64,000 bases of DNA from Athripsodes cinereus (taxonomy: Eukaryota > Arthropoda > Insecta > Trichoptera > Leptoceridae), in assembly GCA_947579605.1 (NCBI GenBank), contig OX388317.1:21905384-21969383 (forward strand), in the 5' to 3' direction. The position numbers were made by a program, and so were the translations under genes. Under the pieces are notes generated by a model. The model saw nothing but the letters and a program-made list of their open reading frames with translations, ran no database searches and was not told where the DNA came from. Below, piece by piece: positions 34,491-46,645 of this stretch (the stretch's first letter is position 1; every line of letters begins with the position of its first letter).

Positions 34491-35134
34491 AAATAAAGTT
34501 TTAGCCAGACGTCAGTTTGAGAAACACGGAACAAGATTATGTAATTCATTTGATCACAGTTCATATTGCCAACTCCACAAGGAATGCAATATGGCGTAAA
34601 ATGTAACTAATCCATAAGTAACCTAGCATATCTATTGTAATTTATAGTTATTGGATGATGTTTTAAAAATCGTGATTCAAATACATAAAGGAAATCGCAA
34701 AAATGATTTCGAGAGTTTCATATTTAAATTATTTTTCAATAAATAACTCAAGAATATAAAATGTCTCATAATAATAAAATTTTAATTTTTATTTGAATGT
34801 TTGTTTATAAACAATCTTGTACAGTTTTTACTGCTTTTAGTAATAGCGAATCTATAATAAATTTTAAAAAGTTTTATAATATCAGAAAACTTACTAATTA
34901 TTTATTTATTTCATCGCATAAACGGCCAAGTCTTTCCCGATTTGAATTATCAAACTAAAATTCAAAAATTACATACAAAAAAGCACAAACAAGATTAAAG
35001 CAAACATATCAATAAAAACACAAATAGTTCAAACTTATTTCAAAAAAAGTTTGTAATTACCAAACATTTCCTGCAAGTTTAAGTTGCTGTAAATTTGGCC
35101 AGCATTTTTTTATGGTAATGGTAAATTTACTGCT
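34491..35134. other. No supported feature
   Basis: AT-rich; nothing recognised. Confidence 0.4.
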
Positions 35135-35580
<446 letters not shown>

Positions 35581-35789
35581 TCAAATATAAATTCACTATT
35601 ATATTGAGTACCCATGACAACTTTAAATAAAGTGATATTTCTTCATTCTCTTTTGACAATTCAAATTCAAAAGTATTTATTCAACATTTATACAATATTT
35701 TCCACAAAAAATCACAGAAAAAACAACATCAATACGATTATATTATCAAGGTGAAGCGAATTAGTAAGATACTGTGTTCATTCATTCAT

Positions 35790-35860
35790 ATCTTAGTTTG
35801 GGACTAGCTCGGTCTGTGTGAATTGTCTACACGTGTTATGTTATGTTATGTGTTTCGCCG
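35790..35860 (+). repeat. Shared LINE-like 3' tail motif
   Basis: TTAGTTTGGGACTAGCTCGG, then TGTGTGAATTGTC and TTATGTTATGTTATG; the same block is at 61828-61890. Probably the end of a LINE whose body is missing. Confidence 0.5.
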
Positions 35861-35998
35861 CACTACATTGAGTATTTTTATAAAATGTAGACTCTTTTGT
35901 TTTTTTTTGTTGAAATTTATGTTTGAAATTTTGGTTATTACCTATAAATTTTTTCCTAAAAGGAGACTTATGAACGAAATTTATTATTATTTACGACG

Positions 35999-36118
35999 CT
36001 CTCAGAAATGGTAGAGGCCGACCAAGAGACGCTTACATAGACCAACTGAAGAAGGCCTGTGGCATATACTAAAGAGACTAGCGGGAAAGACCAATCCAAT
36101 GGATTGTAACTCGTTATT
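35999..36118 (+). pseudogene. RTE-like LINE C-terminal remnant
   Basis: Reads NGRGRPRDAYIDQLKKACGI, then stops, then RPIQWIVTRYY. Same family as 16395-16690. Confidence 0.65.
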
Positions 36119-36123
36119 ATATA

Positions 36124-36602
36124 ATGACAAATATTAAGGTTCGTAAAGTCTCATATTTGGGCCACATCCTGCGAGGCGATAAGTATCGGCTTCTGCAGTT
36201 GATAATAGAATGCAAGATTGAGGGACGTCGTGGAGTGGGAAGAAGGCAGATGTCGTGGCTGCGGAATAAACGGCAGTGGACCGGAATAACAGGGATGGGA
36301 GAGCTGAGGCCTGAGTCAACACACATTTTCACGTTACGTTTTCGTTCTGTTAGCGTTTGAATTTCAGACGATGTTGTGAGCAAGTGTCAATTTCGTTTGC
36401 TAAGTTACACAATAGTTACGAAAATTGACATTTTGGCGCAACGTCCTCTTAATTTGAACGTTAACGGAACGAAAACGTAACGCTAAAATGTGTGTTTGAC
36501 TCAGGCCTCTGGTCCGCACAGCGCGAGACAGGGAGACATTCTCCAGAGTGATCGCCAACGTCGGGGGGACCTGATATGGCACTGATAGAAGAAGATTATA
36601 TA
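36124..36602 (+). pseudogene. RTE-like LINE ORF2 end (family c) with nested MITE
   Basis: Codons from 36124 read KVSYLGHILRGDKYRLLQLI, CKIEGRRGVGRRQMSWLRN and ITGMGEL, where the frame is cut by the 36307-36508 element. It resumes VRTARDRETFSRVIANVGG and a stop. The nucleotide end (GACCTGATATGGCACTGATA, GAAGAAGATT) matches the 3' end of the copy at 55300-55520 and part of the 69-bp tandem unit at 54693-55310. 5'-truncated, no RT core. Confidence 0.85.
36307..36508. mobile_element. CTG-targeting MITE (copy 2), 202 bp
   Basis: AGGCCTGAGTCAACACACA at the left end and its inverse at the right end, flanked by CTG (36304-36306 and 36509-36511). It interrupts the LINE ORF end, and removing it with one CTG restores the reading frame context. 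Confidence 0.88.
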
Positions 36603-37392
36603 ATATGTCACAAGAAATACTACGATAGAGATCAATAAAATTATTTTTGCAGATCAATACCGAGTGTTTAGGCTAGTTTTTAATATTATTTCTCGCATTG
36701 AAATCAAAGGCTTATACTTGAAACATGTCTATAGACGCTGGTCTTTTAAGAAAGAGAAATGAATTCCTTGATTTGATTCGAAATTTAATATATTTTTTTG
36801 GAGTCGAGCCAAGTTTCTCCCACACTCTATGGCTTAGCTGGATATGCCTTTGAGACACTTATGACGTTTCTTAAGAGGCAAACTAAAAAAAGGTTAGATG
36901 ATATTTTACAAAATCAATTTTACAATACTAAAATAATACTTGCTTAATTATCTAGGTACATTAAATACATAGAACAATGTCGAAATTTATGCAAGGTTAA
37001 TTAAAAAAGGGATGGGTAGTGTGGACAGGATTAAGAAACAAGATTACGTTTAAGGTGTTTTTTTTTATTTCTCATACCAGTATGATGTTTTTTCCTTAGC
37101 CTTGTCGTCTGTACTGAATAAAATGAGATCTAGAAAGAAAAGTGGTGTGATGGAAAAAAAAGTGTTTTATTACTTTGAGACCTCAGGGTTAATCCATGAG
37201 ACGATAGACGAATTAATCGATCTGCAAGATAACTAAGAAGGTTGTAATTAATTATTATTTAAAAGAATTTTAAGAATATGTTGGTCTCGTGTTTGCTAAA
37301 ATGTTAACCATCGAATTTCTATTAATAATTTATATAAATTCAAATTCTATATATACTGCTTGTCTCTGTGTCTTATTTCACTTTTTTCTAAT
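36603..37392. other. No supported feature
   Basis: AT-rich; nothing recognised. Confidence 0.4.
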
Positions 37393-37490
37393 CGCCTGAT
37401 GATGGAGTCGAGAGTCTCCAAATACTGTACGCGAAGTTAATAAAAGTCATTTGGAAGTTAACTAAAAGTAATTTGGAAGATAACTACATA
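37393..37490 (+). repeat. Hammerhead-like motif and tail (Penelope-like remnant?)
   Basis: CTGATGA at 37396-37402 is followed by a 5-bp hairpin (TGGAG/CTCCA), then AAATAC where GAAA would be expected. A tail (GCGAAGTTAATAAAAGTCAT, then GGAAGTTAACTA) carries a small repeat of TTTGGAAG-TAACTA. Confidence 0.4.
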
Positions 37491-37547
37491 CCTACTGTGT
37501 TTCTTCAATTTATCTTAGCCAACGAAGATAAGGGTAAGTTGAAACTT

Positions 37548-37749
37548 CAGGGCTACTATTGACACAATCTAAACACAATCTTAATCTAGTCTTGATCTTA
37601 ATCGTACGACGTGCGAAGGGACTATAGTAAAAAATACCGCGCTACCGGTACCGCGAGATTGATATGCACGTATTTTGGACTAATAGTATCTTCGCGCGTC
37701 ATATGATTAAGATTAAGAGCGTATTTAGATTTTGTCAAGAGTGACCCAG
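37548..37749. mobile_element. TIR element of about 202 bp, unassigned
   Basis: Both ends read inward CAGGGCTACTATTGACA-like / CTGGGTCACTCTTGACA-like, then AATCTAAA and CTTAATC, giving imperfect inverted repeats of ~80 bases. The centre has a CGCGCTACCGGTACCGCG patch. No clear target duplication. Confidence 0.65.
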
Positions 37750-38226
37750 GACTCTACAGATCGTGCCTTTGCAATATATCTCCCTCTGTTGATAAAATCT
37801 AATTTGAATGCATTTTTCTATTCAATTGTATGTATTGTGATCAATGTACAGTAAAAGATGAATCAAGAAATAAATTAATAAGATTGTCCTGGAATTCAGA
37901 AATATGGTTGTTTCACATTTCAAATTTTATTTTATTCGCATCAGAATCTTTATATAGTTAGCATCGTTATAAGGCTTTAAAACCGTGACGCTCCTACGAA
38001 GCCTATTAAATTCTGTAGTAATGGAAATATCGACGAGTTTCCCTCTTTTGATATTTAAATGGAATTACAACTAATAAAACGAAAGAGACATACATAATAA
38101 GAGTAGTATATCGTAGAGAGTAATGAAAGCACCTACCTCCAGATAGAAATGAAATCATATTATATTGTGTCTCCATAAATTAAATTAACAGATTTTAATA
38201 AACTATTTATCTCCATCTCTAACTTC

Positions 38227-38400
38227 GACATCATCTGTTTCGCAAGTGGGGTAGCCAGCAGACTTACATATTGCAAGTAATAAAAAATTATCCACTCTGT
38301 GCTAATAAAAAGGCATTCAGAATTGGTGGTATACCTCATCGCTGAAGTGATTTTAAGAATACCTACCAAGAATAAAGACAGAACACTCAAAAAATTACGG
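38227..38400 (-). repeat. Diverged family A repeat
   Basis: CGCAAGTGGGGTAGCCAGCA, GGCATTCAGAATTGGTGGTA, CTCATCGCTGAAGT, ACACTCAAAAAATTACG. Confidence 0.7.
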
Positions 38401-38413
38401 AATGTATTGAGCG

Positions 38414-38684
38414 TTTGTGCCGTGGAGCACCCGGTAAAGAATTGGTCTCCCACTCTTCTCCTTAAGTTTTCGAGTGTCCTGTAAAAGGCAGGTGTTCGAA
38501 AAAATTAAGACATTGTACATCTTAAATTCAGCGATGAGGTTTGCCACCCATCCTGAATGTCTTAATTTTATACTGGCACGAAGAGGACAGCTTGCATGTT
38601 TCTTACATGCAGCTGGTCTGCTGGTTACCCCACTTGTGGGATATGCCGTGATGGTATAGTAGTAGTAGTAGTAGTAGTAGTAGT
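38414..38684 (+). mobile_element. Family A SINE-like element, full length with 12-bp TSD
   Basis: Flanked by perfect direct repeats ATGTATTGAGCG (38402-38413 and 38685-38696), so it is a complete retroposed unit of 271 bp. It starts near CCGTGGAGCACCCGGTAAAG and ends GGCTACC-like (here GGTTACCCCACTTGTGGGA), then ATGCCGTGATGGTATAG and (TAG)n. There is no coding capacity beyond a spurious 61-codon frame. Canonical tRNA A/B boxes are not evident, though AGGTGTTCGAAAAA is faintly B-box-like. It would be mobilised in trans by a LINE. Confidence 0.88.
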
Positions 38685-38696
38685 ATGTATTGAGCG

Positions 38697-41600
38697 ACCG
38701 ATTTCTTGCCAAGGATGCCACAGAAAAATATCTGCAATTCCTTATATGCACCTTTTTCTCTTTTCGTCTTTAAGCACTGTTTTCGGAACCATGGGAATGA
38801 AACAAGATTTTTCCTATCACCATAGTGATATAGAGTCTTTAGTTATGAAACACATAAAATAATATAAATTTTTTCGACCATTACACTACACGGCTTAGAA
38901 ACTATAGAGAAATACAATTATTCTTGTTCCGTAAAATAAATTAGAATCGAGATGTTATTAAATATAATATTATGTTTACAAGGGAATGGGAATAAAATAT
39001 GTACACTGTGTACTACAATTTGAACAAATTGTACATATTCACATTTCAATACCGTTACGAGTTCTACGAATTTAACTGAATCAGGGATTCAGTCAAGTTT
39101 TGGTTATGATTTAAATATCGATAACACGAGAAATAGTGTAGGTGTATGTCTTGTGAAATAAGTTTGATCACATTATTGATTTTAGTTAAATTATTTCGAA
39201 AAAAGTTTGGCAGATTTTTTTTTATTCTTAGATCCAGAACATTTGGGAAGCGAACTGGGATGACAACCGTAGTGAAGCTGTTCGACTCTGGATGTAAAAT
39301 AGAGGGCGTTGAAAATCTCACAAGTGATTGTCAGCGTTAGAGAGGCCTGACATCGAGATGAAGAAAATGCTAAAATTATTTAATGCTGTGAGAACTGGAT
39401 GAAGAGACATAAATATCTTGACATACTTTAAGTCAAATATGTCAGTCATTTAGGTTTATATTTTTCAAGCATTGATTCAAAAGTGAAATTGTTTCAAATA
39501 CATTGATCAGAAAATAAATTGAAAACATGTCACATCATCTGACTCAAAGTTCGATAAAAACATCAAGGTATAAATCAATCCTCAGCGATTTGATCAGATA
39601 AAATAAATACATTCTCTTCTGTTGATATTAGATTAAAATATTAGAGATTTGATTAAAATATATCTGAGACATACATAATGTTACTGTACATCTGATATAA
39701 GAATGTAATGTGTATGTATGTAGTGTATACGTGTTTCGATACAAGAACATCATAACATTACTCTTGTTATTCAAGGCAAATTATTATATCACCGTTGTTG
39801 TCGATATCAAGGTACAATGTATGTATGTAGGTACTATTATAATATGACAGTCACAATACTTGTATGTATGTATGTATTACATAGTGTGATGATATGAATA
39901 TATACAAGATTGTAAATATTATTTTCGTATACCTAGATGGAATATTTGTAGTAGGTAATTAATTTGGGAATGAGAGAGTGCAATCTCAAGTGGTTGTTGA
40001 ACACAACTAGCTATGTAGGAGACAGAGACAGGTATATTTCGGTGTGTGTCAGGAAGAGATGGATGTAGTTTTTTTTTGTTGCTTTGGGTCGACATTTTCA
40101 GGGTCTGAAGACAGAGTACTTATTACTCTGGGCAGTTTAGTTTGGTGCCTAGGAGAGGTGGGACTCAATCATATTAATCTCAGTGTTTGAATTCGATATA
40201 TTTTAATATTTATTTACCCACCTTCATAGTAGTTAGTACACTATATTTTAGTGATATTTCCACATTTGGGAATATATATAGATCATCCTAAATTACTTTT
40301 AATTAACATTTTAAAATCCGTGATCCTGCCAGCTGTCATAAGATAAGATTTTTCAATATTATTAATTTATTTATATCTAGGTGTCGTGATATTTAGAAGG
40401 ATATTGTTATCTACAAAGTAGTCGTCGTACACAAGGATTTATTCAATTTTACAGATTTTGAAAACAAAGGAATTATTTGTTATATGTACATTTATTTTCA
40501 GTATATTTGTATGTATGTATGTACTTGTTACCGATTTTATATAGCGCCGTCCGACACACCTACAACTAGACCGATGGCAGTGGCGTACCGATATTATATT
40601 TTCATTTAATTTATTTTACCATAACGAAAGATTATGCAGTTTGGGGAGAAGTTGTCTGTTGAGCAGGATATTATTTGATTATTAATTTAATTACATATTT
40701 TATCATCGAATGTCATTTGTATTCTACGAACTTACTGGATTTTTCTACTTATTCAACATGCTGTAGTCGCTGCGATATCATGGAAGGAACAAATTTGACA
40801 TTTTGCATGACACTAATCATAAGTAATATTTATGTATTTATTGGTCTTAATATATTTTTATTTGACTTACATGATTCCTAAATTCTCCTCACCATAAATA
40901 TGTGATCTTTTATAGCTAAATCTTGTCGAGATTACCTTATGGATATGGATCCTTTCTGCCTATCGACGCTAGACTAGCTACCTTGTGTCTATAGTGTGGG
41001 ACTGATCTATTCGTAACCACATATTTATCATTATTATTATACAATTATGCACGAGACGTATTATGTGCTTTGTAGAATTATATATTATATACTAACAATT
41101 TCAGTCCTTACCCTGCTTCGAAATGTAGGTGTACCGTTAGCAAGCCCTGCTCCTATCTCTTCGATTCAGCTTTCGAGACAAGGGTCAATGCGGGTCTTGC
41201 CCCGTTTCCCGCCAGGGTCCATGACAAAGCTTCTTAACATATATTTATAATTATTCTTATTATATATAGCTGCATGTTCAAATGAGTATACATATTTTAT
41301 ATTATTTTATATATTCGGGGTGTAGATTAGTGCACTCGGGCTCAAAATGCGGCATGGGACAGTTTGAGACGTGAGGGAGCGGAGGTGGCGCTCCTTTAGC
41401 ATGGACACAGCATGCTTTCCATGCACTAACATGGTAGTTAGTCTCTGAAAATGATGTCATAGCAATTGTGTTGAAATTTAATTAATATTCAAAAGTAATA
41501 AAGTTATGTTTTTGGGTGCGCCACTGTCCTTTACGACGCAACGAATTAGTAGGTATGTTGTAGAACATATGTACATACATCGGCTATAGAAACTATGAAA

Positions 41601-42480
41601 TGGTTATCTTATGTAGGGACATAGATCGGCAACCAGTTACCATACAACATTCTCGTAATGATATAGAATAATATTATTTGAATTTTATGTTATGATGATT
41701 GTTATGTTATATTTCGTTATGTTTTATTATGCACTATTTTTATTATGTTATTTTACAGTATCTCAAGGTAAGTGATCTGACGTCAAAGTTGATCTCAGAG
41801 TTAATATGTATCAAAATTCATATTTAAATTGTTTTATTGATTTTGTGATTTTGTTGTTCCTTTTGATTATTGAAATGTATATTTCAGGTGACTTATTTTG
41901 CATTTTAAAAATACACAACGTAGGTAAAATTATCGGCAAAACACAACGTACTGGGTCCGAATCTACTGAAATAGTTAATAGATAAATCTAGATGATCACG
42001 AAAGGCCAAAATTCGTTAACTAATTTAATTAGGAATGCGATATTTCGTACGTATATTTGCAACAATGCGAAAATTCATACAATTCTTAGCTAGTCGGATA
42101 GGGTTGTCAATTCTAGTTGGGGAATCAATTATTACAGTAGGTATAGTTTAGAAGCTAGGATGTTGCAAATTCGGAGCTTAGAATGGTTTAAAATAGGTAG
42201 GGTCATCACAATAGGTAGGTATAATAAAATAAATCGACATGTTTTGTCATAGTCGGGGTATGCCGTTTAAAGGTATTCACATTTCACAAGTCATAACGTG
42301 GTAACTCAATTAAGCACTTTGCAGTTTTTTTTTAAGAAACAGTCAATACATCTCATGATTATTTTTCTAGAATCCATTTACACAACTGGTATCAATGTGC
42401 ACACCAAGCTTTTTTCAGGTTTCTGTTTACCTACATAATGTAATCGAATATGTCATTCATGATGATGATGATGTTTCTGG
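38697..42480. other. Long stretch without supported features
   Basis: AT-rich with (ATGT)n-like runs (39715-39880, 40505-40525). A GC-richer patch at 41330-41440 was not identified. ORFs up to 85 codons lack motifs. A short TATAGCGCCGTC piece at 40552 resembles the CR1-like tail. Confidence 0.4.
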
Positions 42481-42614
42481 TTGATTTTATTTCGACGCCG
42501 TTTAACAGTCCCTACCCCTAGACCGTCTGAAGGGCGTCGGTGAAGAGTGCAGTTTTCAATTTGCTTCTGAAGCTAGTGACAGTCTGATTGTCTCTCAATG
42601 GCACAGGTAGGTGA
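42481..42614 (-). pseudogene. CR1/L2-like LINE ORF2 C-terminal scrap
   Basis: The minus strand reads LPVPLRDNQTVTSFRSKLKT ALF, a stop, then the GCGTC...GGCGTC tail. Only ~35 codons remain. Confidence 0.65.
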
Positions 42615-43059
42615 TTTCACTTGGATGGTTATTTTCGATGGAATCTCAATAAATAATCTTAGTATTATTATAATTAGGTAAGTATTCTAGTTCCCGATTT
42701 ATCAACTTTTATAGATAATTGTATCGTTTAACGATTTTTTATACCGTCAGTTCGATTATTAATCAAATTATGGCCAAATTTCAAATCATTTAAGGTTTGT
42801 TCTGAAGAGTATTTCATATTAATATTCGAATTAAAAGCTCTTCGGCAATATCCAATCTCCAATATTAATGTTGTCTTTTTCCCACTGACTGATTTCACGA
42901 AATAAAAGTATCAGTGTAAGTTAAAATCCAATGAGAGTCAACTATTTCATGATAGTTGTAGTATTTTGAATAAATCCCTAAACCAGAGAATTTGTAAGAC
43001 CTTTATTGATTAACTTTTTGTAAAGTATCTTGAGTGTTTAAATTTTAGGTTTTTATTAG
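42615..43059. other. No supported feature
   Basis: AT-rich. Confidence 0.4.
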
Positions 43060-43135
43060 CTTAAAACTATAAAAAGGGGTCCCCCAACTCCTGAAATATC
43101 CGGGAAAGAGATTATATCAACATCTCATTATGTTT
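43060..43135 (+). repeat. Family D repeat fragment
   Basis: CAACTCCTGAAATATCCGGG, then AAAGAGATTATATCAACAT; matches 32925-32970. Confidence 0.6.
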
Positions 43136-43152
43136 TTTTTAAATGATGTATT

Positions 43153-43234
43153 TGAGTTTTTGTTATAAACTCAAATAGAACTTTATATACCTTTGACAGA
43201 AGGCTTATATAAAACCGTGTGTCGTATACTGTGT
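43153..43234 (-). repeat. SINE-2 fragment
   Basis: GAGTTTTTGTTATAAACTCA, CCTTTGACAGAAGGCTTATA, CGTGTGTCGTA. Confidence 0.55.
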
Positions 43235-45254
43235 ATTTTATTTATAAATGTCCTGGAATATGAATAAAATGAAGTTACAGGAAATGCTCCTGTGGCAGAG
43301 TTGTATTGTTCCCGTAATGTTGTCCCGTATTGTATTGAATATTACACACGCTGGCAATTTGTAAGGATTTCAAATTGGAACATTCGTAAGACAACATATT
43401 TTATAATACAAAACTATGAACGAGAAAGTACATAGGAATATACCTATTCCCATCTTAAAGAATCTATGACAAATGTAGTAAGAAATTCAATTACTTAATA
43501 CGTTGAGTTACCTTTGATAAAACGTCAATTTAATTACTTATATGATAAAAAAACAGACTGTGATCGACAATAATTAAATTGAAGATTTTTAGATTACCGT
43601 TTTTGAGGGACACCCATGGAAAACATGTGGTTGTAAAAGAATATCGGCAGCTTAAGAGCACATAACAAACTCTATGAAATTGAAGCTATGATTCACAAAC
43701 TCATTACAAAAACAAAATACAGGAAATACAGCCGCATTTATTCTAAATTTCGTAATTTTGTTAATTGTTGCCAAAAACAACTAGAAATCTGTTGCCATAT
43801 TTATTATTCTATGACTGTTGCTAGGAAATAAATAACACACAAAAATTCTTAAACCACCCAATAAAATTAACCTTTCTCAATAATTTCCGCGTAAATCGTA
43901 TTTTTTTCACACCAGGCGATTTTAAATAAATGAAATAATTACTAATTTTAAATAATTTTAATGTTAAAAAGGTATGTTCCTTTACGGGCGCACTGGTAGC
44001 AAATGGGTTTTAAAAAAATTACCAATAGTTAGTGCACAATGTGATTTATTTTTCTATCTAGATATAGGTATATTATCGCGACATATTACACAGATAGAGT
44101 ATACAAGTGAACTAAATGGACGTAGTGAAAAACCGCTCTTTTCTGCGGCGTGGCGCCCTACGGTTAAACGTTCGTAAAAGAGAGTTAAAAGAATAAATCA
44201 TTCATCATAATCAAAAACATATATTGATGCGGTAGAAACAAAAATAACATATAAAATTACAGTCATCCGAATTTCAGCCTTTTTTACTAACACACAGAGT
44301 GAGGTTAGAGATAAATCAATAATTATAAGAGATACGAAAAGCTGTCGAATCAAGTAATGTACGATAAAGAGGTTTCTAGTTTATTAAGTACGCTGCAGCT
44401 TACTAGACTAATGAACCTCTTACAAGAAGCTTAAAGCATATTACAGTTAGTCGGTAAACCTTGATATAGTGATAAACAACTGAGTTCACATCTAATTTGA
44501 TGTACAATAGTTCGACGAAACGTGTCGTCCTATCTTATTCATCGTTTGATATACGAGATGTGAAGATTACATTGGACGGTGCTAACCAATCCAAACTCCT
44601 ATCGCTACTACATACTACTACTACGACCACTGGTGCTACGTGGTTCAAACAAATACCTTATGAAGACAACACAAAACACATTACTAAGATTTACTGGTTT
44701 GTTCTGTTCAGAAACAGATAGTATCTTATATGTATTATAATATGGACTATATACCTTATTTGAGAACGACACACAGATTCAAATACACATAATGTATCCA
44801 GAAATAAAAGGAACTGTTACTAGGGAACATAACTAAACAAATCTAACTGACACCAACGCGACACCAGTAATGTGATGGTGCAATAGTTTTGATTTCAATA
44901 GGTACACAATTCTTTTATATTACTAAAATTGTTGTTCAGTAATGTGACCAGTGAACTCGTTATGAACATACGAGTACGTAGTTATGTAGTTTAGAGTATA
45001 GTTTCCATGTTTCTCTTTTTCTGGACTTCGGTAGTTGCCTCACCATGCTGTGCTATGAATCAAATATCTGGGTTATCCTGTTCGTACTATAGAAAAAGAT
45101 TTAAGGCAGGTCTCTGAATCGTTATTGCTCATCGCTGAATTCAAGATGTTAAAAGTTCTATCCCTGAGTATTCATCTGTACGTTTCATATGTCATTTCTC
45201 GCAAATTCTTCTAGTATTCACATTCCTCAATGGAGGATTACACTACATGATGAT
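43235..45254. other. Long stretch without supported features
   Basis: AT-rich. A family A scrap may lie at 45128-45155 (CTCATCGCTGAATTCAAGAT). ORFs of 67 and 74 codons lack motifs. Confidence 0.4.
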
Positions 45255-45425
45255 TATTGTTTCTTTAGCACCGTTTAACGATCCTTCAATCTTATCAAGG
45301 GCGCCGGTGAACAGCGAAGCTTTAATTTTACTTCTAATGCCAGATGTTGCTGTTGCTTTGGCGCACACCCTGTTCCACGTCAACGGACCTGCAAAGCCGA
45401 AAGGCCTGTCTATGATTGATCATAG
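45255..45425 (-). pseudogene. CR1/L2-like LINE ORF2 C-terminal fragment
   Basis: The minus strand reads DRPFGFAGPLTWNRVC, then SGIRSKIKASLFTGALDKI. The GCGCC tail and NGAKETII region follow. 5'-truncated. Confidence 0.7.
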
Positions 45426-46047
45426 TTATCCGGTCCTCCCGATATGCCACTGCCTTCATTATTTCCATCAATTTCTCACATTAAAACATAAAAATAATAT
45501 TGTTTTGAAATAATAAAAAAATTCAACGTAAATATCTTTCTGCATGATAATGTCCAATAGTATGTATTATTGTATGTGGTGTTCTCTAGTTTTCTATCTA
45601 GAACACACATAAAGTACTAGAGCAAGCAAGATGTCTCTCTCTCTCTTTATGAAAATTAATGGATATTTTAACAAATGTGAGATAAATAATAAATTTTCAT
45701 TGCTCTCCGTAAAGAGAATGACGTACAAAGTATCTATGTCTCATTTTTATGATACTTTTTCTGTCAATGAAGTGTTCTTAAAGAATAACATCCTATCTCC
45801 CTGTTGATAAAAATTTACTGGTGAATTTTTAAATGTAATGTGTTATTTGTCCTTTTCCAGTACCTTTAATATCTATAAAATTAGGAAAAGAGTGTAATTT
45901 ATTATTTTCCATAGACGTTCACATATTATTATGGTTTTTTTACGATAACTGTTTAATATTTTTTACGGTAGGTTTACAGGAAAACATTGCCTCAAGGCAA
46001 TATGTAGGTACACTTTTGCACAAAAAATATTTGTCCAATAATATAAA
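45426..46047. other. No supported feature
   Basis: AT-rich; a short (TC)n near 45635. Confidence 0.4.
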
Positions 46048-46440
46048 GTGCGGACGGAAGAACAGTGGGCCTAGTCAAAACACATTTAAGCGTTACGTTT
46101 TTTTTTTATTTTAACAGATACAACAGAAAATACACAAGTAGCTGCGAAAATTGACGCGTTCTCGCAACGTCGTCCGCGTTTGAACGAAAACGAAACGCTT
46201 AAATGTGTTTGGACTAGACCTACAGGGCTCTTTTTGGCCAACTATCAGAGGGCATTCTCAAAACATGTCCCAGCCAGAACCATCGTCTCTCCTGTATTAC
46301 GGAGATTACAGGTCTCTGCTGGGTGCGCTGGCGCATAGCATCATTTGTAACATGTTCATACCATTTGACATCCAAAATCCTTCTAAGACACTTGTTTCCA
46401 AAGCTTAGTATCTTCCGGATATATATCTTCTGGAGTGGGA
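46048..46440 (-). pseudogene. RTE-like LINE (family b), inverted 5' part, with nested MITE
   Basis: The minus strand from about 46425 reads KILSFGNKCLRRILDVKWYE, HVTNDAMRQRTQQRPVISVI, WLGHVLRMPSDSWPKRAL. After the MITE at 46066-46222 it continues through the LFFRP codons to 46048. The 3' part of the same family lies next door on the opposite strand. Confidence 0.82.
46066..46222. mobile_element. CTG-targeting MITE (copy 3), 157 bp
   Basis: Ends TGGGCCTAGTCAAAACACAT and inverse of TAGGTCTAGTCCAAACACAT, then TTAAGCGTT(A/T)CG inside. Flanked by CAG (46063-46065 and 46223-46225), the complement of the CTG seen at the other two copies. Shorter and more diverged. Confidence 0.8.
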
Positions 46441-46645
46441 TGATGAACGCACTGTTCTTCCGTCCGCAAGGGTTCCGTCGGCCCGGGCGTCCCTCTTTTA
46501 CAATACCAGAGCGCAGGGAATGTCGGAACACAGGGAATGTCGTGGAAAGAGGTGACGCAATTGGCGCAGAGACGCTCTGAATGGAGGAGGCTAGTTTCTG
46601 CCCTGTGCTCCCGAGAGGAGCCTTGAGGGCGATGATGATGATGAT
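46441..46645 (+). pseudogene. RTE-like LINE (family b) 3' end, opposite orientation
   Basis: The plus strand reads LFFRPQGFRRPGRPSFTIPE. The nucleotide end (GACGCAATTGGCGCAGAGAC, CTGAATGGAGGAGGCTAGTT, CCCGAGAGGAGCCTTGA) leads to (GAT)n. It overlaps the last ~18 bases of the inverted partner. Confidence 0.82.
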
